Source: an uncultured Pseudomonas sp.
Lineage (GTDB): Bacteria > Pseudomonadota > Gammaproteobacteria > Pseudomonadales > Pseudomonadaceae
Reading direction: 5' to 3'
Length of the DNA: 64,000 nucleotides
Assembly: GCF_946885955.1 (NCBI RefSeq)
Contig: NZ_CAMPHI010000021.1
Location: 21,775-85,774 of the forward strand
The number at the start of each line of letters is the position of its first letter. The stretch's first letter is position 1. The position numbers were made by a program, and so were the translations under genes. The notes beneath the pieces were generated by a model. That model did not search any database. It had not been told where the DNA came from and saw only the letters and a list, made by a program, of their open reading frames with translations. Shown here in pieces: positions 16,420 to 24,477 of this stretch.

Positions 16420-17277
16420 TCAGCGTAAGAAGTCTATCGCCTCGCTGGCGGCGCGACGTATCGAGGGGCTGGTATGCTGCAATAGTGGTTCCAGGGCGAA
16501 AATCTGCTCGACACCACCGGCGAACTCGATCGAATCGATAGCGGCCAGCACCATCTTCGGGTCAGGATCACCGAGTACCTCGACAATGGCATCGAGCGCC
16601 TCTGGTGAATTGGCGTTTTCCAGAGCTGCCATGGCCGATATACGCACTTCGGCATCGCTGTCGTTTTTCATGAAATCGAGCAGCAGCGGCAGATTATTGG
16701 CCGATGGTGGCAGGTGCGCGAGTACTTCGATTTTTTCTTGATCGTTCAGCGCCAAGAGCTGATCCATGGATACATCCAGGTTTAGCGAGGGTGTGGCGTT
16801 GAAGTGTTTGCTATTCGCGATCGCAAGGGCTTTTGCTCGATATTCCTCATCATTCGGAGCCTTTCCGATCCGGACTCGATCGATCATGGGGGATTGGCTA
16901 CCGCTGCCGGGGCGATAGAACACTTCATATGACGTGCCGGCGAGGATGTAACTGAGGGCCTTTTCCAGCGAAACCTCGTTGAGCGACAGGGTTACCGAGG
17001 ACCAGTCGCGATGGAATAGGTCGAGCCCAAAGCCGGCTTGCTTGGCCAATTGTGCCAATAGCGCCAATTGCGGCGCATCTGTGGCGGTTATGCTTACCCG
17101 GCCATTGCGAACCATCACTTGCACATCTGTGACGGGTTTTACCAATGTTTGTATGGATGCTTCATCTCGCGCCTGAGGGCGCGAGCTCTGTACGGGAGGT
17201 TGTTCGGGTTCTCCCGTATCGCATGCCGATAAGACGACGCAAAGCAAGAGTGCTATGCCATTGCGAAACAGGAGCAT
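16420..17277 (-). CDS. Lipoprotein with STN-like and HEAT-repeat domains
   Basis: Protein of 285 residues with a lipobox VVLSAC (Cys19), so it is probably membrane-anchored in the periplasm. Residues about 50-125 have the pattern of a secretin/TonB short N-terminal (STN) domain: VSITATDAPQLALLAQLAKQ, then VTLSLNEVSLEKALSYIL. The C-terminal third consists of HEAT/armadillo repeats (SDAEVRISAMAALENANSPE, then DPDPKMVLAAIDSIEF, then TSPSIRRAASEAIDFL). The joining of these two domain types is unusual. Function is unknown; a scaffold for an envelope complex is a guess. The next minus-strand gene upstream ends 14 bp before its start. Confidence 0.8.
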   Translation of the reverse strand: MLLFRNGIALLLCVVLSACDTGEPEQPPVQSSRPQARDEASIQTLVKPVTDVQVMVRNGRVSITATDAPQLALLAQLAKQAGFGLDLFHRDWSSVTLSLNEVSLEKALSYILAGTSYEVFYRPGSGSQSPMIDRVRIGKAPNDEEYRAKALAIANSKHFNATPSLNLDVSMDQLLALNDQEKIEVLAHLPPSANNLPLLLDFMKNDSDAEVRISAMAALENANSPEALDAIVEVLGDPDPKMVLAAIDSIEFAGGVEQIFALEPLLQHTSPSIRRAASEAIDFLR

Positions 17278-17291
17278 AGGGACGTCCAGAC

Positions 17292-17834
17292 TTATTTGCT
17301 TATGCTCGGTATCGAGTAACTGCCTTTGCCGCTGACGGTGTAAGTGCCGCTAGTGCGCTGACCATAGTCGCTTATGCCTTTGAGCTTGGACTTCAAGGCA
17401 ATGCTTGCGCTAGTGCGGTTCTTATTCAATTTGACCTTGTAGATAAACGGGCTGTAGCCAGTGAGATGGCCACCTACGCCGCAAAGTTGCGCGGCATTTG
17501 CCTCAAGCGTGGCTTTCATCAGTTGAGTGACCGCTGGGCTGGAGGCGAGGCTGAACTTTCGCGATTTCAGGCTGCCACTGTATCTACCGAATCCTGAGGC
17601 ATACACATCCGATTCGCTATCGTAAAAATCCCAGCTCTTATCATCGTTGAGAGTGAATACATAGGATGAAAAATTGTAGTAACCGGAGGTCCTACATTTC
17701 TTGATCTTGAGCGTTTCCTTGCCGTGGGTCGTAATCACGCCCACTGGCGCTGCGTTGACCGTAATGCTGGTGAGCGAAGCGAGAAGGGCGAAGCAAATGC
17801 TGGAGAGGGTGAAGTGATTGCCGTATTTTTTCAT
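17292..17834 (-). CDS. Hypothetical secreted protein
   Basis: Protein of 180 residues with a signal peptide (about residues 1-28, VNAAP). The mature part is rich in Ser, Lys and Tyr, with short beta-like stretches (KSWDFYDSESDVYASGFGRY) and two cysteines near residues 47 and 118. No family was recognised. Its base composition is more AT-rich than its neighbours, which may mean recent acquisition. It lies 14 bp upstream of the STN/HEAT lipoprotein on the same strand, so the two may be co-transcribed. Confidence 0.65.
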   Translation of the reverse strand: MKKYGNHFTLSSICFALLASLTSITVNAAPVGVITTHGKETLKIKKCRTSGYYNFSSYVFTLNDDKSWDFYDSESDVYASGFGRYSGSLKSRKFSLASSPAVTQLMKATLEANAAQLCGVGGHLTGYSPFIYKVKLNKNRTSASIALKSKLKGISDYGQRTSGTYTVSGKGSYSIPSISK

Positions 17835-17987
17835 GCGCTATCCCTGCCTGACGAGGTTGAATCCGCGGATTCTATAGCGACGCTAATGGGCTCAGCAATG
17901 ATCGAAGTGGCAATTGGCCATTTTATTTTCGGCCTCCTGGATTTGCGTCTATTCCCAAAGGCCGGAGTTGTATACGCGCGGCCTGGA

Positions 17988-18368
17988 TCAATCGCCTTTG
18001 GCGTTTTTGCCCTGCAGTAATGCCGCCAAATCGGCAAAGGCCTTGTGGGTCGATTTCGGGCCTTGTTGGCTGGCGGTCGAACCTTCGCTGAAATACTGCT
18101 GGTCGGTGTAGCGCGCGTGTTCGTTGTCGTGGCAATACAGGCACAGCAGCTCCCAGTTGGAACCGTCCTGGGGGTTGTTGTCGTGGTTGTGGTCACGGTG
18201 GTGCACGGTCAGCTCGCTGAGGCGCTTGCCGGAGAATTCGCGGGCGCAGCGGCCGCAGACATGCGGGTACATTTTTAGCGCCTTGTCGCGGTAGCCTTCT
18301 TCGCGGCTACGCTGGGCCTCGGCGAGGATGCGGTCGAGTTTGGCGGTGGCGGCTTTGTCCGTGCTCAT
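17988..18368 (-). CDS. yajD: YajD family HNH nuclease
   Basis: Protein of 126 residues. The HNH core is visible: HVCGRCAREF (first zinc CxxC), LTVHHRDHNHDNNP (the His pair of the catalytic beta-beta-alpha-metal site), then NWELLCLYCHDNEHAR (second CxxC and final His). The length and motif order match the YajD/HNH family of proteobacteria, whose cellular role is unknown. It starts at ATG 18368. The tail after about residue 90 is disordered-looking. Confidence 0.88.
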   Translation of the reverse strand: MSTDKAATAKLDRILAEAQRSREEGYRDKALKMYPHVCGRCAREFSGKRLSELTVHHRDHNHDNNPQDGSNWELLCLYCHDNEHARYTDQQYFSEGSTASQQGPKSTHKAFADLAALLQGKNAKGD

Positions 18369-18498
18369 GAGCGGTCTCGTGATTGTGCGTGGCTACCGGC
18401 AGTTTAGCCCCGCTGGTGGTTGCTGGGAACAACGCTGCAGGCACTTATGCGAATGGCTGGAGCCTAAAGGGCATGGACCTTTGAAGTCGAGGTGTCGG

Positions 18499-18798
18499 AT
18501 GCGTCTGCTGCTTGTCGTGCTCATGACCGCAATGGCCTATGGCGCTGCGGCGTATGGACAAAATGTGACAGGGACGGAGCGACCAGCCGGTTCACCGGGT
18601 ACCGCCACGCCACATCCTTTCGTCCTACCGGTGCCGCGTGATCGCGCCGAACCCCGGCCGGGTAATCCACCTTTACTCAAGCACGGCCCACAAGGCCCGC
18701 GCGACGGCAATCTGGCGCCGCGCGATGGCGACCTGCCGTTGCTCGAGCAACAGCGCCAACGCAATCAGCAGAAGCCGAAAGCCCGCAGCTACGACTGA
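18499..18798 (+). CDS. Small secreted Pro/Arg-rich hypothetical protein
   Basis: Protein of 99 residues with a predicted signal peptide (MRLLLVVLMTAMAYGAAAYG). The mature part has low complexity, is rich in Pro, Arg, Gly and Asn, and contains a short internal repeat (GPRDGNLAPRDGDLP). ATG 18499 was chosen over the longer open frame because it gives a clean signal sequence and follows GAGGTG at about 18489. No family recognised. Confidence 0.55.
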   Translation: MRLLLVVLMTAMAYGAAAYGQNVTGTERPAGSPGTATPHPFVLPVPRDRAEPRPGNPPLLKHGPQGPRDGNLAPRDGDLPLLEQQRQRNQQKPKARSYD

Positions 18799-18828
18799 GC
18801 GGCTGGCAGGTAGTTTTTCAACCGCCAG

Positions 18829-19305
18829 CTAGAGCTGTTGCTCGACCAGTTGCCCATCGGCCATGCGCAGGCGTTTGGACATGGCCACGGCGATCGCGCG
18901 GATCACCTTGGCGGCCGCCTTGGGCGCTTCCTGAAGCATCTTCTCCAACGAGTCCTTGGCCAGGATCAGCAAGGTGCATTCGCTGATGGCCACGCAACTG
19001 GCCGAGCGCCGCTCGCCGTCGAGCACTGCCATCTCGCCGAAGGCCCGACCCTTGCGCAGTTTGGCGATCTCCACGGCATCGCCGCTGGAGTTGGTCTTCA
19101 GCACCGATACCGCGCCGAAATGGATGATGCACATAAAGGTGCCGGCATCGCCCTCATTGCAAATTACTTCGTTCTGCTCGCAGCGGCTGATGCTGAAATA
19201 GCCCGCCGCACACAGCAGATCGCTTGCCTGCAAGCTATTGAACAGGCCGCAATCGAGCAGCATGTCGTGGATTTCATGGATTAGAGAGGAACTGCCGTCG
19301 GACAT
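18829..19305 (-). CDS. Cyclic nucleotide-binding domain protein
   Basis: Protein of 158 residues made almost entirely of one cNMP-binding domain. The beta-roll has EVICNEGDAGTFMCIIHFGAVSV, and the phosphate-binding cassette is RAFGEMAVLDGERRSASCVA with the conserved Glu and Arg. There is no DNA-binding or output domain, so it may act through a partner. A TTG nine bases upstream would add three residues; ATG 19305 is preferred although no clear ribosome-binding site precedes either. Confidence 0.85.
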   Translation of the reverse strand: MSDGSSSLIHEIHDMLLDCGLFNSLQASDLLCAAGYFSISRCEQNEVICNEGDAGTFMCIIHFGAVSVLKTNSSGDAVEIAKLRKGRAFGEMAVLDGERRSASCVAISECTLLILAKDSLEKMLQEAPKAAAKVIRAIAVAMSKRLRMADGQLVEQQL

Positions 19306-19398
19306 GGTTTTCAATCATTGGGTAAGAGGAGGGTGACGCATAAGTAGCGACGTTAACTGGCCAGCACTGGCTTGCCAACTGCCGCTTGCCGGAAGCCG

Positions 19399-19836
19399 CT
19401 ATGCCGCTGCCGGTTCCACAGTGCGTTCGGGCGCCAGAAAGAACAGCGGCAGAGCGATCGCCAGAGCGGTGCTGACATTCAAATAGACATGGATCAGCAT
19501 GCCGTGGCTGGCGGAAATCAGGCTGTCGAGCACACACCAGATCAGCAAAGCGGCGTACAAAGCGTATTTGATCGAAGCATGCCCATGCTGGCGATAGAGC
19601 ACGATCAGCAGGGTGAAGAGCAGGCCCCAGCTGGCTACGGTGGGGCCGAACAACTGCACCATGCTTTTCAGCAGGGTCTGGAATTCCGCCGTCGGCCGCT
19701 CCGTCGACACGCTGGCGAGCAGGTAGTCGAAGTAGGGTTGCAGAAACCCTGCATGGGCGGTGAAGGCCAGCAGCAAGCCGAGCGCGACATGACCGACGCC
19801 GACCAGCACCAGCCAGCGGTAGAGAAGCCTTTGCAT
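19399..19836 (-). CDS. Hypothetical inner-membrane protein
   Basis: Protein of 145 residues with four predicted membrane helices (about residues 6-26, 63-82, 90-108 and 115-133). No catalytic motif was seen and no family was recognised with certainty. ATG 19836 was chosen because the upstream extension of the frame lies over the ptrB gene. It ends at 19399 and begins 20 bp after the ptrB stop on the same strand, so it is likely co-transcribed with ptrB. Confidence 0.7.
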   Translation of the reverse strand: MQRLLYRWLVLVGVGHVALGLLLAFTAHAGFLQPYFDYLLASVSTERPTAEFQTLLKSMVQLFGPTVASWGLLFTLLIVLYRQHGHASIKYALYAALLIWCVLDSLISASHGMLIHVYLNVSTALAIALPLFFLAPERTVEPAAA

Positions 19837-19856
19837 GGGCAAGTCCCTTGGATGTT

Positions 19857-21932
19857 TCAGTCCAGTTTCAGCGCCTTGAGGATAAAGGCGTATTCCAATG
19901 CCACGTCCTTGAGCGCCTGGTAGCGTCCGCTCATGCCGCCATGGCCGGCGCCCAGATCGGTCTTCAGCAGCAGCAGTCTGTTGTCGGTCTTGCTGGCGCG
20001 CAGCTTGGCCACCCACTTGGCGGCTTCCCAGTACTGCACGCGGCTGTCGTTGTAGCCGGCCACGGCGAGGATCGCCGGATAGGCTTGGGCTTCGACGTTT
20101 TCGTAAGGCGCATATGCTTTGATCCGTTCGAAGACTTCAGGCTCATTGGGATCGCCCCATTCATCGTATTCGGTGACGGTCAGCGGCAGGTCGGGCTTTT
20201 GCATGGTGTTGAGCACATCGACGAAGGGCACTTCGGCGATGGCGGCGGCGAATAGCTCGGGGCGTTGGTTGAGCACCGCGCCGATCAGCAGGCCGCCGGC
20301 GCTGCCGCCGCTGATGGTCAGGCGCTCGGCATCGGTATAGCCGAGGCTGATCAGGTGCTCGGCGCAGGCGATAAAGTCGCTGAAGCTGTTGTGTTTGTGT
20401 TCCAGCTTGCCGGCGCGGTACCAGGCTTCGCCCAATTCGCCGCCGCCGCGGACATGGGCGATGGCGAAGACGAAACCTCTGTCGAGCAGGCTCAGGCGTG
20501 CATGGGAGAACCAGGGGTCGAGGCTTTCGCCATAGGCGCCGTAGCCGTAGAGGTAGAGCGGGGCGGGTTTAACCCTCACCCCCGGCCCCGCTCCCGTAGA
20601 GATAGGGGAGGAATTAAGTACCTCGCGCCTGGCCACCAGGCTGATCGGTACCTGGGTGCCGTCGCTTGCGGTGGCCCAGAGGCGTTGGCTGATATAGGCG
20701 TCGGCGTCGAACGGGCCTTCCACCGGGGTTTGTTTGAGCACCATCTGGCTGCCGTCGTGCAGCGCCAATTGGCGGATCTGTGCCGGGCGGTTGAGCGCTT
20801 CATAGCGCAGGCGGATCACCGGACTGGTGAATTCCAGGTTGTCCTGCACATGTAGGCTGTAGGCCGCATCGGGCAGTTGCACGCGGTAGCTCGGCTGGCC
20901 CTGGGGTTGCACTTCGATTATCGGCAGGCCGCCTTCGCGCAGGCTGAGGATCAGGGCGCCGGCATTCAGGCTGATGTCTTCGAGCATCACCTGCGGGTCG
21001 TGGGCGCGTAACGTTCGCCACTGGTCGCGGCTCGGCGTCGCGCAGTCGTCGGCGCTGAACAGGGCGAAATTGATTCCGCTCTGGTTGCTGCGGATCAACC
21101 AGGCCCAGGCGCCGTCGAGCTTGCCGTGATCGGCGTAATATTCGTGACCTTCTTCGCGTGGCACCAGGCAGGTGAAGGACGCTTGCGGTGTGTCGGCGTC
21201 CAGCACCCAGGTTTCGCTGGTGGTCTTGCTGCCCAGCAAGACGATCAACTGGCGTTCGGAACTGCTGCGGTAGCAGTTGAGAAAGAAGCGTCCATCCGCC
21301 TCATGAAAGGCCAATTCGGCGCTTTCGCTGCCCAGGCGGTGGCGATAGAGCTTGTGCGGCCGATGGCAATCGTCCAGCTCGCCGAAGAACAGGGTCTGGC
21401 TGTCGTTGGCCCAGGTCATGCTGCCGTCGCAATCGGCGAATGGCAGTTCGCGGATCGCGCCGTTATCCAGCTCCTTGACGAACAGCTGGTAGATTTCGTC
21501 GCCGCTGCAATCCAGGCTGTAGGCCAGGCGCTGCTGGTCCGGGCTGATGCTGAAGCAGCCGAGCGAGAGGAAACCGCCGTCGGCCAGGGCATTGGGATCG
21601 AGGAGCAATTGCTCGCTGCCTGGGTCGACCGTGAGCGAGCCGGCGGCCGGCTTTCGGCAACGATAGTGCCGCGGGTACTCGTCGCCGGCGGTGGTGCGTT
21701 GGTAGTAGAGGTAGTCGCCCCAGGGCGTGGGTAGCGACAGATCGGTTTCGCGGATGCGGCCCTTGATCTCCTGGAACAGGGTTTCGCGCAGTTCGCTTTG
21801 CTCGGCGAGTTCTGTTTCGAGGTAGGCGTTTTCCGCCGCCAGGTAATCAAGCACCTCGGCGACGTCGCGGTTTTCCAGCCAACGATAAGGGTCGCAGCCG
21901 TTCTCTCTGCGGGCGATAGGGGCAAGGGACAT
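19857..21932 (-). CDS. ptrB: Oligopeptidase B / prolyl oligopeptidase family (S9A)
   Basis: Cytoplasmic serine peptidase of 691 residues (E. coli PtrB is 686) that cleaves short peptides after basic residues. An N-terminal beta-propeller precedes the alpha/beta-hydrolase domain with the Ser nucleophile in TISGGSAGG (Ser about 544), the Asp in AGYNDSRVQYWE and the His in GAGHGGMSGRY. ATG 21932 begins the conserved region (ARRENGCDPYRWLEN) and has GGAG upstream; the longer frame is not used. Residues about 441-454, at the start of the hydrolase domain, are encoded by a REP-like repeat. The flanking ISLVARRE and PLYLYGYGAYG remain in frame, so the enzyme may still be active. Confidence 0.93.
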   Translation of the reverse strand: MSLAPIARRENGCDPYRWLENRDVAEVLDYLAAENAYLETELAEQSELRETLFQEIKGRIRETDLSLPTPWGDYLYYQRTTAGDEYPRHYRCRKPAAGSLTVDPGSEQLLLDPNALADGGFLSLGCFSISPDQQRLAYSLDCSGDEIYQLFVKELDNGAIRELPFADCDGSMTWANDSQTLFFGELDDCHRPHKLYRHRLGSESAELAFHEADGRFFLNCYRSSSERQLIVLLGSKTTSETWVLDADTPQASFTCLVPREEGHEYYADHGKLDGAWAWLIRSNQSGINFALFSADDCATPSRDQWRTLRAHDPQVMLEDISLNAGALILSLREGGLPIIEVQPQGQPSYRVQLPDAAYSLHVQDNLEFTSPVIRLRYEALNRPAQIRQLALHDGSQMVLKQTPVEGPFDADAYISQRLWATASDGTQVPISLVARREVLNSSPISTGAGPGVRVKPAPLYLYGYGAYGESLDPWFSHARLSLLDRGFVFAIAHVRGGGELGEAWYRAGKLEHKHNSFSDFIACAEHLISLGYTDAERLTISGGSAGGLLIGAVLNQRPELFAAAIAEVPFVDVLNTMQKPDLPLTVTEYDEWGDPNEPEVFERIKAYAPYENVEAQAYPAILAVAGYNDSRVQYWEAAKWVAKLRASKTDNRLLLLKTDLGAGHGGMSGRYQALKDVALEYAFILKALKLD
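20573..20612 (-). repeat. REP-like element inside the ptrB coding sequence
   Basis: This 40-base stretch begins CCCTCACCCCCGGCCCC on the plus strand and ends GATAGGGGAGGA. It closely matches the intergenic repeat at 29349-29388. Here it is read in frame as part of ptrB and encodes roughly SSPISTGAGPGVR, a stretch that looks foreign between the conserved blocks of the oligopeptidase. The inverted-repeat half (CTCCCGTAGAGATAGGGGAG) is degenerate, as if it had drifted under coding constraint. Confidence 0.8.
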
Positions 21933-22087
21933 GGGGAACTCCAAAACACGGCCAACAGCGGTGACACCGAGCCGGGCAAAAGCCGTTATCATAAGCCCCA
22001 CTTCGCAAGCCGGCCGGTAAAATATTCGGCGGCGCTGGGTTTTTTCCCCCGAGCTGTAGCTCCGTTTCGATATGGACACGCTGTTGA

Positions 22088-22555
22088 ATGACTGAAAACG
22101 ACTATTTGTACGCCTGGAGCGCCTATGCCGTTGCCGCGGTTGGCTGCATGCTGGTGTGGTTTCGCCTGACCCGATGGATGTGGCGTTATTTGCGCGAACC
22201 GCTAAGGGTACTGGTGGCGGTATTGCTGTTCAGCCCGACCATCGTCGATCCGGCCAAGGAGCTGTTCGCCCCGGCGATCGCCGTGACCGCCCTGGACGTG
22301 CTGTTCAAGGTCGGCGACAACGCCTGGCGCGCGGTGGCCGACCTGTCCACTTATGGCCTGGCCGCCTTTGTCGTGTATTTGCTGTTCGTGGCGCTGCGCT
22401 GGCCGCTGGAACGCTGGTGGAACGGGCGTCGCGGCTCTGTACCCGAGGAGCGCGAACCGACCCTGCGCGAACGCATGGCGGAACATGACGATCGCGGCGA
22501 CAGCCGATATGATCGCGAAGGCAATCGGCGCCTGCGCATGGAGCCGCGGCTCTAG
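22088..22555 (+). CDS. Hypothetical inner-membrane protein
   Basis: Protein of 155 residues with a first membrane helix at about residues 8-25, a second hydrophobic stretch near 40-55 and a third near 88-104. A charged, probably cytoplasmic tail follows (RGSVPEEREPTLRERMAEHD). No known domain recognised. It is divergent from ptrB and followed by the HIT gene, an order that I recall from other Pseudomonas genomes. ATG 22088 is the only reasonable start. Confidence 0.75.
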   Translation: MTENDYLYAWSAYAVAAVGCMLVWFRLTRWMWRYLREPLRVLVAVLLFSPTIVDPAKELFAPAIAVTALDVLFKVGDNAWRAVADLSTYGLAAFVVYLLFVALRWPLERWWNGRRGSVPEEREPTLRERMAEHDDRGDSRYDREGNRRLRMEPRL

Positions 22556-22620
22556 CGGGCAGCGCTTGCGCCAGTCGCGCGGGGCCGTCAGCATAAGCCC
22601 GTTGCATTCAAGGAGGGCTT

Positions 22621-23085
22621 ATGGACTGTGTGTTCTGTGCAATCGTCGAGCATCGACTTCCCGCCCATCGGGTTTATGAAGACGAGCATTTCATTGTCCT
22701 GCTGGATATTTTTCCGCTACGTCCCGCCCACCTGCTGATCGTCAGCCGCGAGCATGCGCCGCTGCTCAAGGACCTCTCGACCGTCGCCCGCGACCGTTTG
22801 CTGCTGTTGGCGGGGCGCATCGCCGCAGCGTTGCGCGCCAGCGGTTACGCCGCCCCTGGCCTGAATATGGTGATCAATGACGGTCCTTCGGCGAACCAGC
22901 ATGTGCCGCACCTGCATCTACATCTGATTCCCCGGCGCTCCGGCGATTTGCCGGCGTTGCTCTGGCGCGCGCTCACACGTTTTCTGCCCCTGGGGCGCAA
23001 ACGTCTGGAACAAGGACTGCTGCGACAGGCGCAGCAATTGCGCAGTGCCCTCGACGCCTTGCCGGAGGGGGGCGAGTATGTGTGA
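22621..23085 (+). CDS. HIT family nucleotide-binding protein
   Basis: Protein of 154 residues of the histidine triad superfamily of nucleotide hydrolases and transferases. It begins MDCVFCAIVEHRLPAHRVYE, the usual HIT start with a zinc-type CxxC, and has the triad motif HVPHLHLHLIPR near residues 100-111. The last 40 residues form an extra helical tail. A strong ribosome-binding site AAGGAGG lies 7-8 bases before ATG 22621. The stop overlaps the amidotransferase gene by 8 bp. The natural substrate is unknown. Confidence 0.93.
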   Translation: MDCVFCAIVEHRLPAHRVYEDEHFIVLLDIFPLRPAHLLIVSREHAPLLKDLSTVARDRLLLLAGRIAAALRASGYAAPGLNMVINDGPSANQHVPHLHLHLIPRRSGDLPALLWRALTRFLPLGRKRLEQGLLRQAQQLRSALDALPEGGEYV

Positions 23086-23857
23086 GCTGCTGGGTATGAG
23101 CGCCAATGTACCCACCGATATCGTCTTCAGCTTTACCGGCTTGATGCAGCGTGGCGGACGTACCGGGCCGCATCGCGATGGTTGGGGCATCGGCTTCTAC
23201 GAAGGACGCGGTCTGCGCCTGTTCCAGGACCCGCGAGCGAGCAGCGAGTCCGAGGTGGCGCGGCTGGTGCAACGCTATCCGATCAAGAGCGAAGTGGTGA
23301 TCGGGCATATTCGCCAGGCCAACGTCGGCCGCGTATGTCTGGCCAATACCCACCCCTTCGTGCGCGAAATGTGGGGACGTAACTGGTGTTTCGCGCATAA
23401 CGGTCAGTTGACTGCGGCAGCGCCGGTCCCGGGCGTCTATCGACCGGTCGGCGACACCGACAGCGAAGCGGCTTTTTGCGACCTGCTCAATCGTCTGCGC
23501 GGTGCCTTTGCCGAGCCGGTGGCGATCGAGGCGTTGTTGCCGACCCTGGTCGAGGTCTGCGCCGGTTATCGGCAGCGCGGAGTGTTCAATTGCCTGCTCA
23601 GCGATGGCGACTGGTTGTTCAGCTTCTGCTCGAGCAAGCTGGCGCATATCACCCGGCGTGCGCCATTCGGCCCGGCGCACCTGAAGGATGCCGACATGCA
23701 GGTGGATTTCCAGGCGGAAACCACGCCCGACGATGTGGTCACGGTGGTGGCCACCGAGCCGCTGACCGACAACGAGAACTGGCAATTGTATCGGCCGGGG
23801 GAATGGCGCCTGTGGCGCGCCGGTGAATGTATCGCTCAGGGCCTGATGGCCGATTGA
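23078..23857 (+). CDS. Class II glutamine amidotransferase (YafJ-like)
   Basis: Protein of 259 residues with the Ntn-hydrolase glutaminase fold. Cys2 (MCELLGMS) would become the N-terminal nucleophile after Met removal. Other family blocks are RTGPHRDGWGIGFYE, VIGHIRQANVG and NTHPF...WCFAHNGQL. There is no synthetase domain, as in YafJ and other stand-alone amidotransferases of unknown acceptor. ATG 23078 overlaps the HIT gene and places the Cys at position 2, which decides the start. Confidence 0.92.
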   Translation: MCELLGMSANVPTDIVFSFTGLMQRGGRTGPHRDGWGIGFYEGRGLRLFQDPRASSESEVARLVQRYPIKSEVVIGHIRQANVGRVCLANTHPFVREMWGRNWCFAHNGQLTAAAPVPGVYRPVGDTDSEAAFCDLLNRLRGAFAEPVAIEALLPTLVEVCAGYRQRGVFNCLLSDGDWLFSFCSSKLAHITRRAPFGPAHLKDADMQVDFQAETTPDDVVTVVATEPLTDNENWQLYRPGEWRLWRAGECIAQGLMAD

Positions 23858-23899
23858 AACCGCTGCGTATCGAAAGATTTGCCATTGATTGGGGGCGTG

Positions 23900-24424
23900 A
23901 TGTTTAGAAGTTATCTGCGTTTGGCGCTGTTTGCCCTGGGGCTGTTGGTCGGGGTGCAGGTGCCGGGTTTTATCGACGACTACAGCAAGCGGGTCGATGC
24001 CCATCGTATCGAGGCGGAGCAGGGGCTGAAGGGCTTCCGGCAGACCGCCAGTCGTTTCTTCAAGGGCGATCTCGACGCCCTGGTCGACCATTATCAAGCC
24101 AGCAAGGACCCGGTGATGCGCAGCGACGCGCAAAGCGTCAGCCAGCTGGTCGAGCGCTCACGCTGGCTCGAGCGGGAGTGGCAGGCCATGCAGGGCGGCT
24201 GGCTCGCTCAGGTCTGGCACCTGGCCACGGCCGCGGACCCCGAGCTGATGCAGGAAACCGTCGCCGCCTATCGCTATCAGGTGCTCCTGGCGCCCGAGGC
24301 GATTGCCTGGGGTATCGCCTGCGGCATGTTGTTGGCTTTGCTGCTGGAGAGCCTGGCACTGGCGGTCGGCCTGCTACTGGGCATTGGGCGTAGCCAGCAG
24401 GTGCAGCAGCGCCACTGGCGCTAG
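23900..24424 (+). CDS. DUF2937 family membrane protein
   Basis: Protein of 174 residues. A hydrophobic helix lies at residues 7-23 (LALFALGLLVGVQVPGF), a long charged helical middle follows, and a second hydrophobic region covers about 133-160. This matches the DUF2937 layout. ATG 23900 is preferred over the earlier TTG because GGGGG lies 4 bases or so upstream and the protein then starts MFRSYLRLALF. Function unknown. Confidence 0.8.
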   Translation: MFRSYLRLALFALGLLVGVQVPGFIDDYSKRVDAHRIEAEQGLKGFRQTASRFFKGDLDALVDHYQASKDPVMRSDAQSVSQLVERSRWLEREWQAMQGGWLAQVWHLATAADPELMQETVAAYRYQVLLAPEAIAWGIACGMLLALLLESLALAVGLLLGIGRSQQVQQRHWR

Positions 24425-24477
24425 CAGGTAATTTTAAACAGCCTGCCAGTCCTTGCACTGGCTGCCTCGTCGACGTT

